From the NCBI RefSeq assembly GCF_900066015.1, contig NZ_LN890655.1, positions 3,202,726 through 3,266,725 of the forward strand: DNA of 64,000 bases, in the 5' to 3' direction. A model generated the notes under the pieces. It was given only the letters and a program-made list of their open reading frames with translations. It did not search any database and was not told where the DNA came from. The stretch comes from Candidatus Promineifilum breve. Its GTDB lineage: Bacteria; Chloroflexota; Anaerolineae; Promineifilales; Promineifilaceae. Every line of letters starts with the position of its first letter. Position 1 is the first letter of the stretch. The translations under genes and the position numbers were made by a program. Below are positions 19,191-27,169 of the stretch, in pieces.

Positions 19191-20351
19191 ATGGAACCCG
19201 TCTATTGCCCCAACGGACACCCAAATCGACCTGGAACCCGCATTTGCGCCATTTGTCTGGCCCTGCTGGAGCCGTCGGCCCCGGCTGCGCCACCATCGAA
19301 AAGCGCGCCGCGGCCTACCGCCCCGCCGCCGCGCCCCTCGGTCTCGCCCCCGCCGGCCTCACCCCAGCCGGCGCCACCGCGCCCGGTGGAGCCAATCGCC
19401 CAACCCGGCCCGCCACCCCCGGCCGCGCCCGCGCCGCGCCGCCGTGTCTGGCCCTGGTTAGTGGGTTGTCTGTTGCTTCTCGCTTTGGGTGTGGCCGCCG
19501 TGTTCCTGTTGGTATTGCCGCTGGCCCGCCTGTCCACCTCTACGACGAGCGCGACGCTGCCCACGGCGGCCGTGACCGCCGAAGCCGTGGAGCCGACGGC
19601 CGTCGAACCAACGGCGGCGGCCACGCTGACCACGCCGCCCGACACGGCCACCAGCCCCGCCGGGGAAACGGCCACGGATGAGCCGACGATCGTGGCGACG
19701 ATCACTCCGCTGGCGACGCTGGTCGGCGTCGTCATCACCCCCACGTTTGCCTTTGGCCCCGACGATAATTTCATCCAGAACGGCGACTTTGACGATGATT
19801 GGGTCAACGGCTGGACGCGCGAAGGGGGCGAGGACAGCCCGGGCACGGTCGAGGTGCGCCCCTTGACCGACGCGCCCGACGACAGCGCGCTGCACATGGC
19901 GCAATCCGGCGCGGGCGTCTTGCACCTGGCCCAGCGCGTGGTTCTGGCCTTCCCGGTCGAGAGTCTGGTCTTTCGGGCGCGCGTCCGGCTCGATGGCGCG
20001 GCGGGCGGGGGGCGTAGTGCGCTCATTCTGCGCTACGAGGATGCCGACGGCGCGCCGCTGGGCGCGTCGGTCTGGCACGACGATTCGGCCGCGGCCACCG
20101 CGCTCTGGGGCAGGGGGCCTCTGCCCGACGAGGACGCGCCGGTCGTCGCGCGCGCCCTGGACGACGGCTGGCAGGCGGTGGAGTTGGCCCTTGGCGCCGA
20201 ATTGGCCGACGCGTTGCCCGACGTTGACCCGGTGGCCGTGCGCCAGATCACGATCTCCTTGGCCCTGCTGGGCGAGGATGGCTGCGCCCCGACCGCCTGC
20301 GCGACGACGTTGGAAGCCTCCCAGTTGTCGTTGACGGCGGAGATGCCGTAA
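19191..20351 (+). CDS. Zinc-ribbon single-pass membrane protein with extracytoplasmic beta domain
   Basis: A 386-residue protein: N-terminal zinc finger (CPNGHPN...CAIC), a proline/alanine-rich linker (~30-85), one membrane segment (WLVGCLLLLALGVAAVFLLV, ~90-109), a Thr/Ala-rich stalk, then a C-terminal domain beginning NFIQNGDFD...GWTREG that resembles a carbohydrate-binding-type jelly roll. This is a cytosol-to-outside architecture. AAGGGG precedes the ATG. It sits between the two FHA genes, so it is likely part of the same signalling module. Confidence 0.82.
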   Translation: MEPVYCPNGHPNRPGTRICAICLALLEPSAPAAPPSKSAPRPTAPPPRPSVSPPPASPQPAPPRPVEPIAQPGPPPPAAPAPRRRVWPWLVGCLLLLALGVAAVFLLVLPLARLSTSTTSATLPTAAVTAEAVEPTAVEPTAAATLTTPPDTATSPAGETATDEPTIVATITPLATLVGVVITPTFAFGPDDNFIQNGDFDDDWVNGWTREGGEDSPGTVEVRPLTDAPDDSALHMAQSGAGVLHLAQRVVLAFPVESLVFRARVRLDGAAGGGRSALILRYEDADGAPLGASVWHDDSAAATALWGRGPLPDEDAPVVARALDDGWQAVELALGAELADALPDVDPVAVRQITISLALLGEDGCAPTACATTLEASQLSLTAEMP

Positions 20352-20402
20352 CCTGAATGGCCCCTATTTATCCATTGCTCTCAAGACGGATGACAAAGCT
20401 CT

Positions 20403-21242
20403 ATGCGCTACGCGATTCGGCGGATTAGCCCCCTGGGGGCGTTGCTCTACGGCTTATTGCTCGGCCTGGGTGCCTGGATCGTGCCCGGCGCGTTGCTGGG
20501 TTGGCTGGCGCGGGCGGCCATCCTGCGGGCGCGGGAGTGGCTGGACGGTTTCCAACTGGCCCTGCCCTTGCCGCTGCCGGGGGACGTGACCATCGACCTG
20601 ACCGGGGCGCTGCCGCTGGCCGATACGCAGGCCCGATTGGCGGCGCTGGCCGCGCAGGAGTGGGCGCTGGTCATCGCCATTGCCCTGGGCACGGCCGCCG
20701 CAGGGATGCTGCTGACCGGCCTGGCCGCTTTCCTGGGGGCGTTGGTCTATAACCTCTTCGCCGCCGTCTTGGGCGGGGTGGAGGTGACGCTGAATGGTCT
20801 GGATGTTGCCCCCCGTGCCGTGCCCAAATCGGCTCCACCCCCGCCGCGCCCGGTGGCCGCGCCCCCACCCCGGCCGGCCCCCGCGCCCATCACGCCCCGC
20901 CCCAAGCCCGAAACGGCCGGCGCGCCCCGTCCCGCGCCCGCCGCCTGGCTGGTCGCGGCCGGCGACGGCGGCGAACGGCTGATCTTGCGCGGCGACGTCA
21001 CCCGCATCGGCAGCGCGCCGGAGAACGACCTGGTGCTGCCCGGCCTCGCGCCGCAACACGCCGAGATCCGCCGCGAAAGCGGCCGCTATCTCATCTACGA
21101 CCTCGGCAGCCGCCGCACGTGGGTCAATGACGTGCAGGTGGCCGCCGTCCACATGCTCAAGGACGGCTTCCGGTTGCAATTGGGCCAGGCAGAGTATGCC
21201 GTCCACATCGCCATGAATCAGACCCCGACGGAGGAAAGATGA
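20403..21242 (+). CDS. Membrane-anchored FHA-domain protein
   Basis: A 279-residue protein. Two hydrophobic segments (~12-38 and ~83-125) in the N-terminal half resemble the small DUF3566-like membrane module, followed by a proline-rich linker (~138-185) and a C-terminal FHA domain (GDVTRIGSAPENDLVLPG, QHAEIRRESGRYLIYDLGSRR, TWVNDVQV). The FHA domain should face the cytosol. Its stop overlaps the start of the next gene by 4 nt (ATGA). Confidence 0.86.
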   Translation: MRYAIRRISPLGALLYGLLLGLGAWIVPGALLGWLARAAILRAREWLDGFQLALPLPLPGDVTIDLTGALPLADTQARLAALAAQEWALVIAIALGTAAAGMLLTGLAAFLGALVYNLFAAVLGGVEVTLNGLDVAPRAVPKSAPPPPRPVAAPPPRPAPAPITPRPKPETAGAPRPAPAAWLVAAGDGGERLILRGDVTRIGSAPENDLVLPGLAPQHAEIRRESGRYLIYDLGSRRTWVNDVQVAAVHMLKDGFRLQLGQAEYAVHIAMNQTPTEER

Positions 21243-22069
21243 CCACCGACACCATCTGGCAACTCTATCCGTTGCCCACCCAGGAGGTCGCGTTGGAGGG
21301 CCTCTATCTGGGCCACGACCTCCGCCGCCACAGCGCGCAATTGGGCCGGCCGTTCGTCTACACCAATTACGTCACCAGCATCGACGGCCGCATCGCCATC
21401 CCCCGGCCGGAGGGCCAGGGCATGATGGTGCCCAAGGAGACCGCCAACGACCGCGATTGGCGGCTGTTCCAGGAACTGGCCGTGCAGGCCGACGTCATCA
21501 TCAGCAGCGGGCGCTATCTGCGGGACTATGCCGAGGGCAAGGCGCAGGAGATCTTGCGCGTCTACGACGAGCCGCGCTTCGCCGACCTCGGCCGCTGGCG
21601 GGCCGAGCGCGGGCTGCCCGATTATCCTGACCTGGCAATCGTCAGCGGCAGCCTCGATTTCCCCGTCCCGCCGTTTCTGACGGAAGGCGGCCGGCGTGTG
21701 ACCGTCATCACCCCCGCCGCGGCCGACGCCGCGCGGCGGGGCAAACTGGAAAAAGAAGGCGCGCGGGTGGTGGAGGCCGGGCGGAGCGACGTCACCGGCG
21801 CGGCGGCCATCGCCGCCCTGGGCGAACTGGGCTACCGGACGATCTACATGGCGACCGGGCCGCGCGTCCATCACCTGTTGCTGGCCGACAACGCCCTCGA
21901 CCGCCTCTATACCACCGTCGCCCATCGCCTGCTGGGCGGGCAACCATTCAGCAGTCTGGTGGAAGGCGACTTGCTGCGCCCGGCGGTCGGCATGCGCCTC
22001 AATTGCTTATACTTTGATCCGCACGCGCTCGATGGTCTGGGGCAGCAATTCGTCTGCTACGAGCGGTGA
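21239..22069 (+). CDS. RibD C-terminal (pyrimidine reductase/DHFR-like) family protein
   Basis: A 276-residue protein with the RibD_C/dihydrofolate-reductase fold: NYVTSIDGRIAIP near residue 47, the VIISSGRYLRDYA segment, a VVEAGRSD strand and a C-terminal YMATGPRVHHLLLADNALDRLYTTVAHRLLGG-type end, of which I cite only the pattern. It lacks the N-terminal deaminase domain, so it is a standalone reductase. The substrate could be a riboflavin precursor or a pteridine. Overlap with both neighbours (4 nt each) indicates one operon with the FHA gene and the TauE/SafE gene, although the functional link is unclear. Confidence 0.82.
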   Translation: MTTDTIWQLYPLPTQEVALEGLYLGHDLRRHSAQLGRPFVYTNYVTSIDGRIAIPRPEGQGMMVPKETANDRDWRLFQELAVQADVIISSGRYLRDYAEGKAQEILRVYDEPRFADLGRWRAERGLPDYPDLAIVSGSLDFPVPPFLTEGGRRVTVITPAAADAARRGKLEKEGARVVEAGRSDVTGAAAIAALGELGYRTIYMATGPRVHHLLLADNALDRLYTTVAHRLLGGQPFSSLVEGDLLRPAVGMRLNCLYFDPHALDGLGQQFVCYER

Positions 22070-22770
22070 TTCTCGTCGCGCTGATTGTGCTGCTGGCCGC
22101 CCTGGTGCAAGGCGTGATGGGCTTCGGCGGCGCGCTAATCGCCATGCCGTTGCTGGCGGCGCTGCTGGGCATCAAGATCGCCGTGCCCGCCTTCGCCATC
22201 ATCGGCCTGGTGGCGACTTTCTTCAATTCCGTGCGCCTGCGCCGCCATGTGACGGCCGGCGACCTCATCCAGTTGGGGCTGCCCGCCCTGCTGGGTATCC
22301 CGCTGGGCGTGTGGTTGCTGGCGCGCGTCGATGAGGCGCTGGTCACCCGCGCCTTGGGCGTGGTGCTATTGGCCTATGCCGTCTATGGGCTGTCGGGGTT
22401 GGCCTTGCCGCCGTTGCGCCATCGCGCCTGGGCCTTCGTCTTCGGCTTCACGTCGGGCATCCTGACCGGGGCCTACAATACCGGCGGCCCGCCGGTGGTG
22501 GTTTACGGCGTGGCCCGCGAGTGGTCGGCCGACCGCTTCCGGGCCAATCTCCAGACCTTCTTCCTGCTGAGCAGCCTCTTTGTCGTGGCGCTCCACGGCC
22601 TGGCCGGCCATCTGACCCTTCCGGTTTGGCAATATGCGCTGGTGTCGTTGCCGGCCTTGCTAGTGGGGCAACTGATCGGCGCGCGCCTTTGCCGCTATCT
22701 GGACGCCGCGCTGTTTAAGAAAATCGTGCTACTGTTCCTGGCTCTGGTCGGCGTCAGCTTGCTGATCTGA
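22066..22770 (+). CDS. TauE/SafE family sulfite/organic anion permease
   Basis: A 234-residue membrane protein with about eight hydrophobic segments. The family signature GVMGFGGALIAMP near residue 16 and the internal repeat with GAYNTGGPPVVVYG near 138 are both present. It starts with GTG 22066, overlapping the upstream stop (GTGA). TauE/SafE proteins export sulfite, sulfoacetate or related anions. A sulfite-oxidase-like gene lies 5 kb away, but co-regulation cannot be shown. Confidence 0.88.
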   Translation: MILVALIVLLAALVQGVMGFGGALIAMPLLAALLGIKIAVPAFAIIGLVATFFNSVRLRRHVTAGDLIQLGLPALLGIPLGVWLLARVDEALVTRALGVVLLAYAVYGLSGLALPPLRHRAWAFVFGFTSGILTGAYNTGGPPVVVYGVAREWSADRFRANLQTFFLLSSLFVVALHGLAGHLTLPVWQYALVSLPALLVGQLIGARLCRYLDAALFKKIVLLFLALVGVSLLI

Positions 22771-22819
22771 GGCCGGCGGCCGCCACGCGCCGCTATTCCC
22801 CCGCCAATCGCCTCGGCCG

Positions 22820-23782
22820 TCAGGCGGACGCGGCGGCCGACTTCACATCCAGCGACACCTCGGAGCCGAAACGGCGCAGCATCGTGTTGACCTCGGCAAT
22901 CGTGGGCATGTTGTGCCCCGTGCCCAGCTTCAGCACCTTGGCCGCGCCGGTGGCGTTGCCCAGGTCGCCCAGCGCCTGCAAATTGAACCGGCGCAGATAG
23001 CCATACATGACGGCCGCGGCCAGACTATCGCCCGCCCCGGTGGCGTCGCGGGCCACCACCGGCAGCCCCGGCGCGATGTGGAGGTCGTCGGCCGTCAGCA
23101 GGAAGCAGCCGGCCATGCCGCGTTTGATGACCACCAGCCGGCAGCCGCGCGACAGCAGCACGCGGGCCGAGTTCACCGGATCGGCCTCGCCCGACAGGCG
23201 GCGGGCCTCTTCCTCCGTCGCCAGCAGCACGGCGGCCAGCCCGGCGGCCTCGCCGTGCCAGTTGTTATCGATCTTGGGGTTGCCGGGGCCGGGATCGAAA
23301 AAGGAGGGCACATCGGCCTCGCGGGCGGCGCGCAGTGCGTCCAGGATCACCCCGGCCTGGCCCGGCTGATCGACCCAGCCGTCGGCATAGAGCGCCTCGG
23401 CCGCGGCGATGAGCGGCGGCCACTCCGGCGGCAGGCTCAACACCTTCAGGCTGCCGGGAAAGCCCAGATAGGCCGGCTCGCCGCGCTCGTCGACCAGGAC
23501 GTTGGCCACCGGCGTTTGCGCGTCGGGGGTCACGATGACCCGCGAGACGTCAACTCCCTCGGCGGCCAGCCCCTCCAGGACGATCTCGCCGAACAGGTCG
23601 CCGCCGACCTCGCCTAACGTGCAGACAGGCAGCCCCAGATGGGCGGCCATGATGGCGACGTTGCACGCCCCGCCCGGCCCCAGGGCCAGATAGCCAACCC
23701 GCTGCAAGTCCTTGGGCTGAATCTCCAGTTTTTCCACGCGAATGGCGTAGTCGGCCAGGATGTCTCCGAGGATGATGACCAT
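22820..23782 (-). CDS. PfkB-family carbohydrate/nucleoside kinase
   Basis: Ribokinase-type ATP-dependent kinase of 320 residues. N-terminal GDILADYAIRV, substrate-binding GPGGACNVAIMAAHLG, and the C-terminal signature DATGAGDSLAAAVMYG with the catalytic Asp are intact. It lies downstream of the ECF transporter genes on the same strand, separated by a repeat tract. This suggests that it phosphorylates the imported vitamin, nucleoside or sugar. The exact substrate cannot be deduced. Confidence 0.88.
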   Translation of the reverse strand: MVIILGDILADYAIRVEKLEIQPKDLQRVGYLALGPGGACNVAIMAAHLGLPVCTLGEVGGDLFGEIVLEGLAAEGVDVSRVIVTPDAQTPVANVLVDERGEPAYLGFPGSLKVLSLPPEWPPLIAAAEALYADGWVDQPGQAGVILDALRAAREADVPSFFDPGPGNPKIDNNWHGEAAGLAAVLLATEEEARRLSGEADPVNSARVLLSRGCRLVVIKRGMAGCFLLTADDLHIAPGLPVVARDATGAGDSLAAAVMYGYLRRFNLQALGDLGNATGAAKVLKLGTGHNMPTIAEVNTMLRRFGSEVSLDVKSAAASA

Positions 23783-23800
23783 GGTAGCTCCGAGTGGTAA

Positions 23801-23872
23801 TGACGAATGACGAATGTTGAATGACGAATGACGAATGAAGAGCGATTGCGATTGCGATAGCGATTGCGATAG
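23801..23872. repeat. Tandem heptamer block followed by tandem hexamer block
   Basis: Six 7-nt units (TGACGAA x4, TGTTGAA, TGAAGAG) fill 23801-23842, followed by five 6-nt units (CGATTG, CGATTG, CGATAG, CGATTG, CGATAG) at 23843-23872. It lies between the ECF ATPase and the PfkB gene. Confidence 0.9.
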
Positions 23873-23884
23873 AGACCCGCTGAC

Positions 23885-24691
23885 CTACTGATCACGCGCT
23901 TGTAGAGCCTGCACAAAGGCTTCGACTGTCAGTGGCGCGGCGGGCAGGGCGAGGGCCTGGGCCAGACGCACCAGTTGCGGCGGCTCGACGTTGGTCGTCG
24001 CCAGCAGGTCGGCGCGGGCCAGGACGTCGGCCGCCGGGCCATCGGCCAGCACGCGGCCGTCGGCCATGGCGATGACGCGCTCGAAATGGGCGGCGCAGAA
24101 GTCGATGTCGTGGGTGATATTGATCAACGTGCGCCCCTCGGCCTTCAGGCGCTCCACGATGCCGCCGATGAGGGCCACGCCGCGCGCGTCCTGGCCCATC
24201 GTCGGCTCGTCGAAGATGACACACGGCGTGCGCATCGCCAGCACCGAGGCCAGCGTCACCAGCTTGCGTTGTGGCGCGGTCAGGTCATAGGGGTGGGTCT
24301 TCTCTTCGGCGCTCAGCCCGACCATGGCCAGGGCAGCGGCCGTGTTGGCGGCCACGTCGGCCGGCGATTGGCCGAGCTTGCGCGGGCCGAAGGCGACCTC
24401 CTCGCCCACGCTGCGCTCCACGATCTGATCGTCGGGATTCTGGAAGACGAAGCCGACGCGGGCGGCCATTTTGGCGACGGTGTGCTCGCGCGTGTCCCAT
24501 TCACCGACGGTGACGCGGCCGCGGCTGGGCTTCAGCAGGCCGTTGAGTTGCTTCACCAGCGTCGTCTTGCCCGCGCCGTTCTCGCCGACGATGGCCACGG
24601 CCTCGCCCGCGGCGATGCGCAGCGAGACGCCGCGCAGGGCCTCGGCCCCGCCGGGATAGGTGAAGCTAACGTCTTCCAGGGCCAGATTCAT
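23885..24691 (-). CDS. ECF transporter ATPase (EcfA-type), degenerate signature motif
   Basis: ABC ATPase of an energy-coupling-factor importer, about 268 residues. Walker A GENGAGKTTL, Q-loop QNPDDQIVERSVGEEVAFGP (typical of EcfA), Walker B VIFDEPT and a switch His in NITHDIDF are present. The ABC signature LSGGQ is replaced by LTAPQRK, so one composite ATP site may be altered. ATG 24691 overlaps the previous gene's stop by 4 nt; a longer in-frame extension to 24910 would run through that gene and is rejected. Confidence 0.88.
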   Translation of the reverse strand: MNLALEDVSFTYPGGAEALRGVSLRIAAGEAVAIVGENGAGKTTLVKQLNGLLKPSRGRVTVGEWDTREHTVAKMAARVGFVFQNPDDQIVERSVGEEVAFGPRKLGQSPADVAANTAAALAMVGLSAEEKTHPYDLTAPQRKLVTLASVLAMRTPCVIFDEPTMGQDARGVALIGGIVERLKAEGRTLINITHDIDFCAAHFERVIAMADGRVLADGPAADVLARADLLATTNVEPPQLVRLAQALALPAAPLTVEAFVQALQARDQ

Positions 24692-25524
24692 CGAAAATAC
24701 TCCACCGCTTCTTCGAGCGTGACGGGTAGATTGGCGGCGGTGAAGGGTAGCCCGGCGGCCTGGGCGGCGCGGGCGGCCTGGGTGTAGCGCGTCGGCTCCA
24801 GACCGTATTGGCTCAGGTCGGGCGAGGCCAGCACGTCGCCGGGCAGGCCGTCGGCCACCAGCCGCCCCTCGTGGAGCACCAGCACTCGGTCGGCGAAGGC
24901 GGCCACCCACTCCAGCTTTTGCTCGGCCAGAAAGACGGTCGCCGCGTCGGTGGCCGCCAGATCGCGCAGCACGGTGAAGACCTCTTTGCTGCCGATGGGA
25001 TCGAGTTGCGACGTCGGTTCATCGAGGACGACGACCTGCGGGCGCATGACCAGCACCGAGGCGATAGCCAGCCGTTGCTGCTGGCCGCCGGACAGGGCGT
25101 AGGGCGAGCGGTCGGCCATCTCGGCCAGCCCGGCGAAGCGCAGCATGGCGTCGATGCGCGTCGCCATCTCGTCCAGGGGCACGCCCATGTTCTCCAGCCC
25201 GAAGGCCACTTCCTCGCGCACACTGAAGCGCGCGCCGGTGATCTGGTTGAACGGATTGGAGAAGACCAGGCCCACGGTGCCGGCCATCTGGGCCAGCGAC
25301 GACGCGGCCACGTCGATGCCGGCCACTTCTAATTTGCCCGTCAGTTGGCCGCGGTAGAAGTGGGGCACGAACCCGGCCAGCGCGGCGCACAGCGTCGATT
25401 TGCCCGCGCCGTTGGCCCCGATGACGGCGCAGAATTGCCCGGCGGGGACTTCCAATGTGATGTCATTGAGCGCCGGGACGGTGGCCCGCGGATAGGAATA
25501 GGTGACGTTGGTCAGGCGAATCAT
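24688..25524 (-). CDS. ECF transporter ATPase (second EcfA-type subunit)
   Basis: About 278 residues. Walker A GANGAGKSTL, Q-loop SNPFNQITGARFSVREEVAFG, canonical signature LSGGQQQRLAIA, Walker B VVVLDEPTSQLD and a downstream Gln/Lys in place of the usual switch His (LAEQKLEW). It pairs with the adjacent EcfA to form the heterodimeric motor. ATG 25524 overlaps the EcfT stop by 4 nt, and its own stop overlaps the next ATG. The C-terminus has an extra helix-rich tail of about 50 residues. Confidence 0.9.
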   Translation of the reverse strand: MIRLTNVTYSYPRATVPALNDITLEVPAGQFCAVIGANGAGKSTLCAALAGFVPHFYRGQLTGKLEVAGIDVAASSLAQMAGTVGLVFSNPFNQITGARFSVREEVAFGLENMGVPLDEMATRIDAMLRFAGLAEMADRSPYALSGGQQQRLAIASVLVMRPQVVVLDEPTSQLDPIGSKEVFTVLRDLAATDAATVFLAEQKLEWVAAFADRVLVLHEGRLVADGLPGDVLASPDLSQYGLEPTRYTQAARAAQAAGLPFTAANLPVTLEEAVEYFR

Positions 25525-26318
25525 GCGGCCAACCTCGGCGCCAGCCACAGGGTGAGCCGCCAGCCGATGACGGCCAGGGCGGCCAGAATGAGCAACCAGC
25601 GCAACAGGCGTTGGCCGCCGGTGTCATGCAGCACGAGCAGGCTGGTCTTGGGGCCGCCGCGGCCGAAGGCCCGCACCTCCAGGGCGATGGCCCGCTCCTC
25701 GATGTCGACGATGCTGCCCAGCAAGAGCGGCTGGATGAGCGGCAACAGGGCGCGCAGGCGCACCAGCAGATTACCCTCCGTCTCCAGGCCGCGCGAGCGT
25801 TGGGCGTCGAGGATGGTGTTGGCTTTGGCCTGGAAGCGGGGGACGATCTGCATCGTTGCCAGGATGACGTAGGCGATGCTGTTGGGCACGCCGCGCTGGG
25901 TGAGGGCCAGCATCAGGCCGTCGGGCCGGGTGGTGAAGGTCAGCAGGAGAAAGCTGCCGACGATCATGATGAAACGGCCGGCGCTGCGCGTGGCGAAGGC
26001 GACGCCTTCCTGCTTCAGCGACAGCGGCCCCAGCGTGAAAATCGGCGTGCCGTTGGGCCAGAACAAGCCCTGCACCAGAAACAGGGAGATGACGATGGGC
26101 AGGGCGGTCTTGAAGACGGCCTTCAGAAATTGGGGCACGATGCCGGCCCAGGCCGCCAGGGGCAGGAGAAGCAGAGCAAAGGCCGCATACGTCAGCCAGA
26201 CCCCCGGCAGGAATAGACCGAGCACCAGACAGAAGATCACCAAGACCAATTTGGTCAGGGGATGCAGACGGTGCATCCCACTCTCACGCGGGACGTAGAG
26301 GCTGAACGCCTTGCTCAT
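25521..26318 (-). CDS. ECF transporter transmembrane subunit EcfT
   Basis: A 265-residue membrane protein with about five hydrophobic segments. Coupling-helix features typical of EcfT/CbiQ are visible: AQRSRGLETEGN (the AxxxRG motif) and the second ERAIALEVRAFGRGG motif. The N-terminus HRLHPLTKLVLVI is characteristic. It lies 18 nt after the S-component gene and 4 nt into the next ATPase gene, so S-T-A-A are one transcript. Confidence 0.9.
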   Translation of the reverse strand: MSKAFSLYVPRESGMHRLHPLTKLVLVIFCLVLGLFLPGVWLTYAAFALLLLPLAAWAGIVPQFLKAVFKTALPIVISLFLVQGLFWPNGTPIFTLGPLSLKQEGVAFATRSAGRFIMIVGSFLLLTFTTRPDGLMLALTQRGVPNSIAYVILATMQIVPRFQAKANTILDAQRSRGLETEGNLLVRLRALLPLIQPLLLGSIVDIEERAIALEVRAFGRGGPKTSLLVLHDTGGQRLLRWLLILAALAVIGWRLTLWLAPRLAA

Positions 26319-26336
26319 GGTCCGCCCGACGGCCGA

Positions 26337-26924
26337 CTAACGCACGTCTTCGGCGCGCGAGAAACGATCCAGAAAGCGCAGCGGCAGCGCCTGAATGACG
26401 CCCCAGACCACGAAGAAGGAGATGGCCTTGTCGAGCGGGTCGGACGAGACGCCCTGGGCGAAGGCCGAGGGCAAAATTCCAAACCCCGCGTTGCGGAAGA
26501 CGGCAGTGATGACGTCGGTGCCGGAGCCGGTGACGCCGCCGGAGACGTAGGTGAAGATGGGCGCGGAGATGAGCGCGGCGATAAGGCCGGTGACGACGCC
26601 GGCGATGATGGCCCGCCACCACACCTTGAACCAACCGAAGCGCGAGAAGATGCCGGCCAACAAGCCGACGAACAGCGAGGTGATCCAGTAGGGGGTGTAG
26701 AACGGGTTGATGCCGCTGAGGCCCCACACGATATTGGTCAGCGCGCCGGTCAGCGCGCCGGCGAACGGCCCGGCCAACGCGCCGACAAAAATAGTGCCGA
26801 TTGAGTCCAGGTAGAGGGGTACTTTTAGATTGAAGACGATCGTGCCGATAGCGATGTTGATGGCAATAGCCACCGGGATCATGACCAGGGTGATGGTATT
26901 GAAGTCGCGCCGCAAACGTTCCAT
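26337..26924 (-). CDS. ECF transporter substrate-binding (S) component
   Basis: A 195-residue membrane protein with about six hydrophobic segments and the glycine/alanine-rich pattern of ECF S subunits (VPLYLDSIGTIFVGALAGP, GALTGALTNIVWG). The IFVGAL/GAL-type helix probably contacts EcfT. ATG 26924 has GAAGGA 4 nt upstream; ATG 26945 is in frame but would add a charged leader. The specificity is not evident. The downstream PfkB kinase favours a phosphorylatable substrate such as a nucleoside, hydroxymethylpyrimidine or sugar alcohol. Confidence 0.85.
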   Translation of the reverse strand: MERLRRDFNTITLVMIPVAIAINIAIGTIVFNLKVPLYLDSIGTIFVGALAGPFAGALTGALTNIVWGLSGINPFYTPYWITSLFVGLLAGIFSRFGWFKVWWRAIIAGVVTGLIAALISAPIFTYVSGGVTGSGTDVITAVFRNAGFGILPSAFAQGVSSDPLDKAISFFVVWGVIQALPLRFLDRFSRAEDVR

Positions 26925-27081
26925 GATTCCTTCATCCTCCTCCACGGCCGGCTGCCCAGCGCCGGACGCAATAATGTGCCTCGCTCCCTATCAATGGCGG
27001 GCCGATCGCGCCTGGGTCGCGCTTAAGCCCATTTGCCAACATTGTACGTGACTTTGGGGTTATGTCCAGTAACGTGAGGGT

Positions 27082-27145
27082 GGTGGGTAGCGAGTGGCGG
27101 GTGGCGAGTTCCGACGGACTCGCCACCCGCCACCCGCTACCCGCC
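27082..27145. repeat. Inverted heptamer repeat (4+4 units)
   Basis: GGTGGGT, AGCGAGT, GGCGGGT, GGCGAGT (27082-27109), an 8-nt spacer, then ACTCGCC, ACCCGCC, ACCCGCT, ACCCGCC (27118-27145): nearly perfect inversion of the left block. It sits between the ECF operon promoter region and the end of the MetZ-like gene, whose last codons also show GTGACCGC/TGACCGC heptamers. Confidence 0.88.
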
Positions 27146-27169
27146 ACCCTTTGCGCCTTTGCGTTAAAT

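Noticed and set aside
24691-24910. N-terminal extension of the ECF ATPase
   Set aside because: It overlaps the upstream ATPase gene in another frame and lacks family similarity; ATG 24691 has the expected ATGA overlap.
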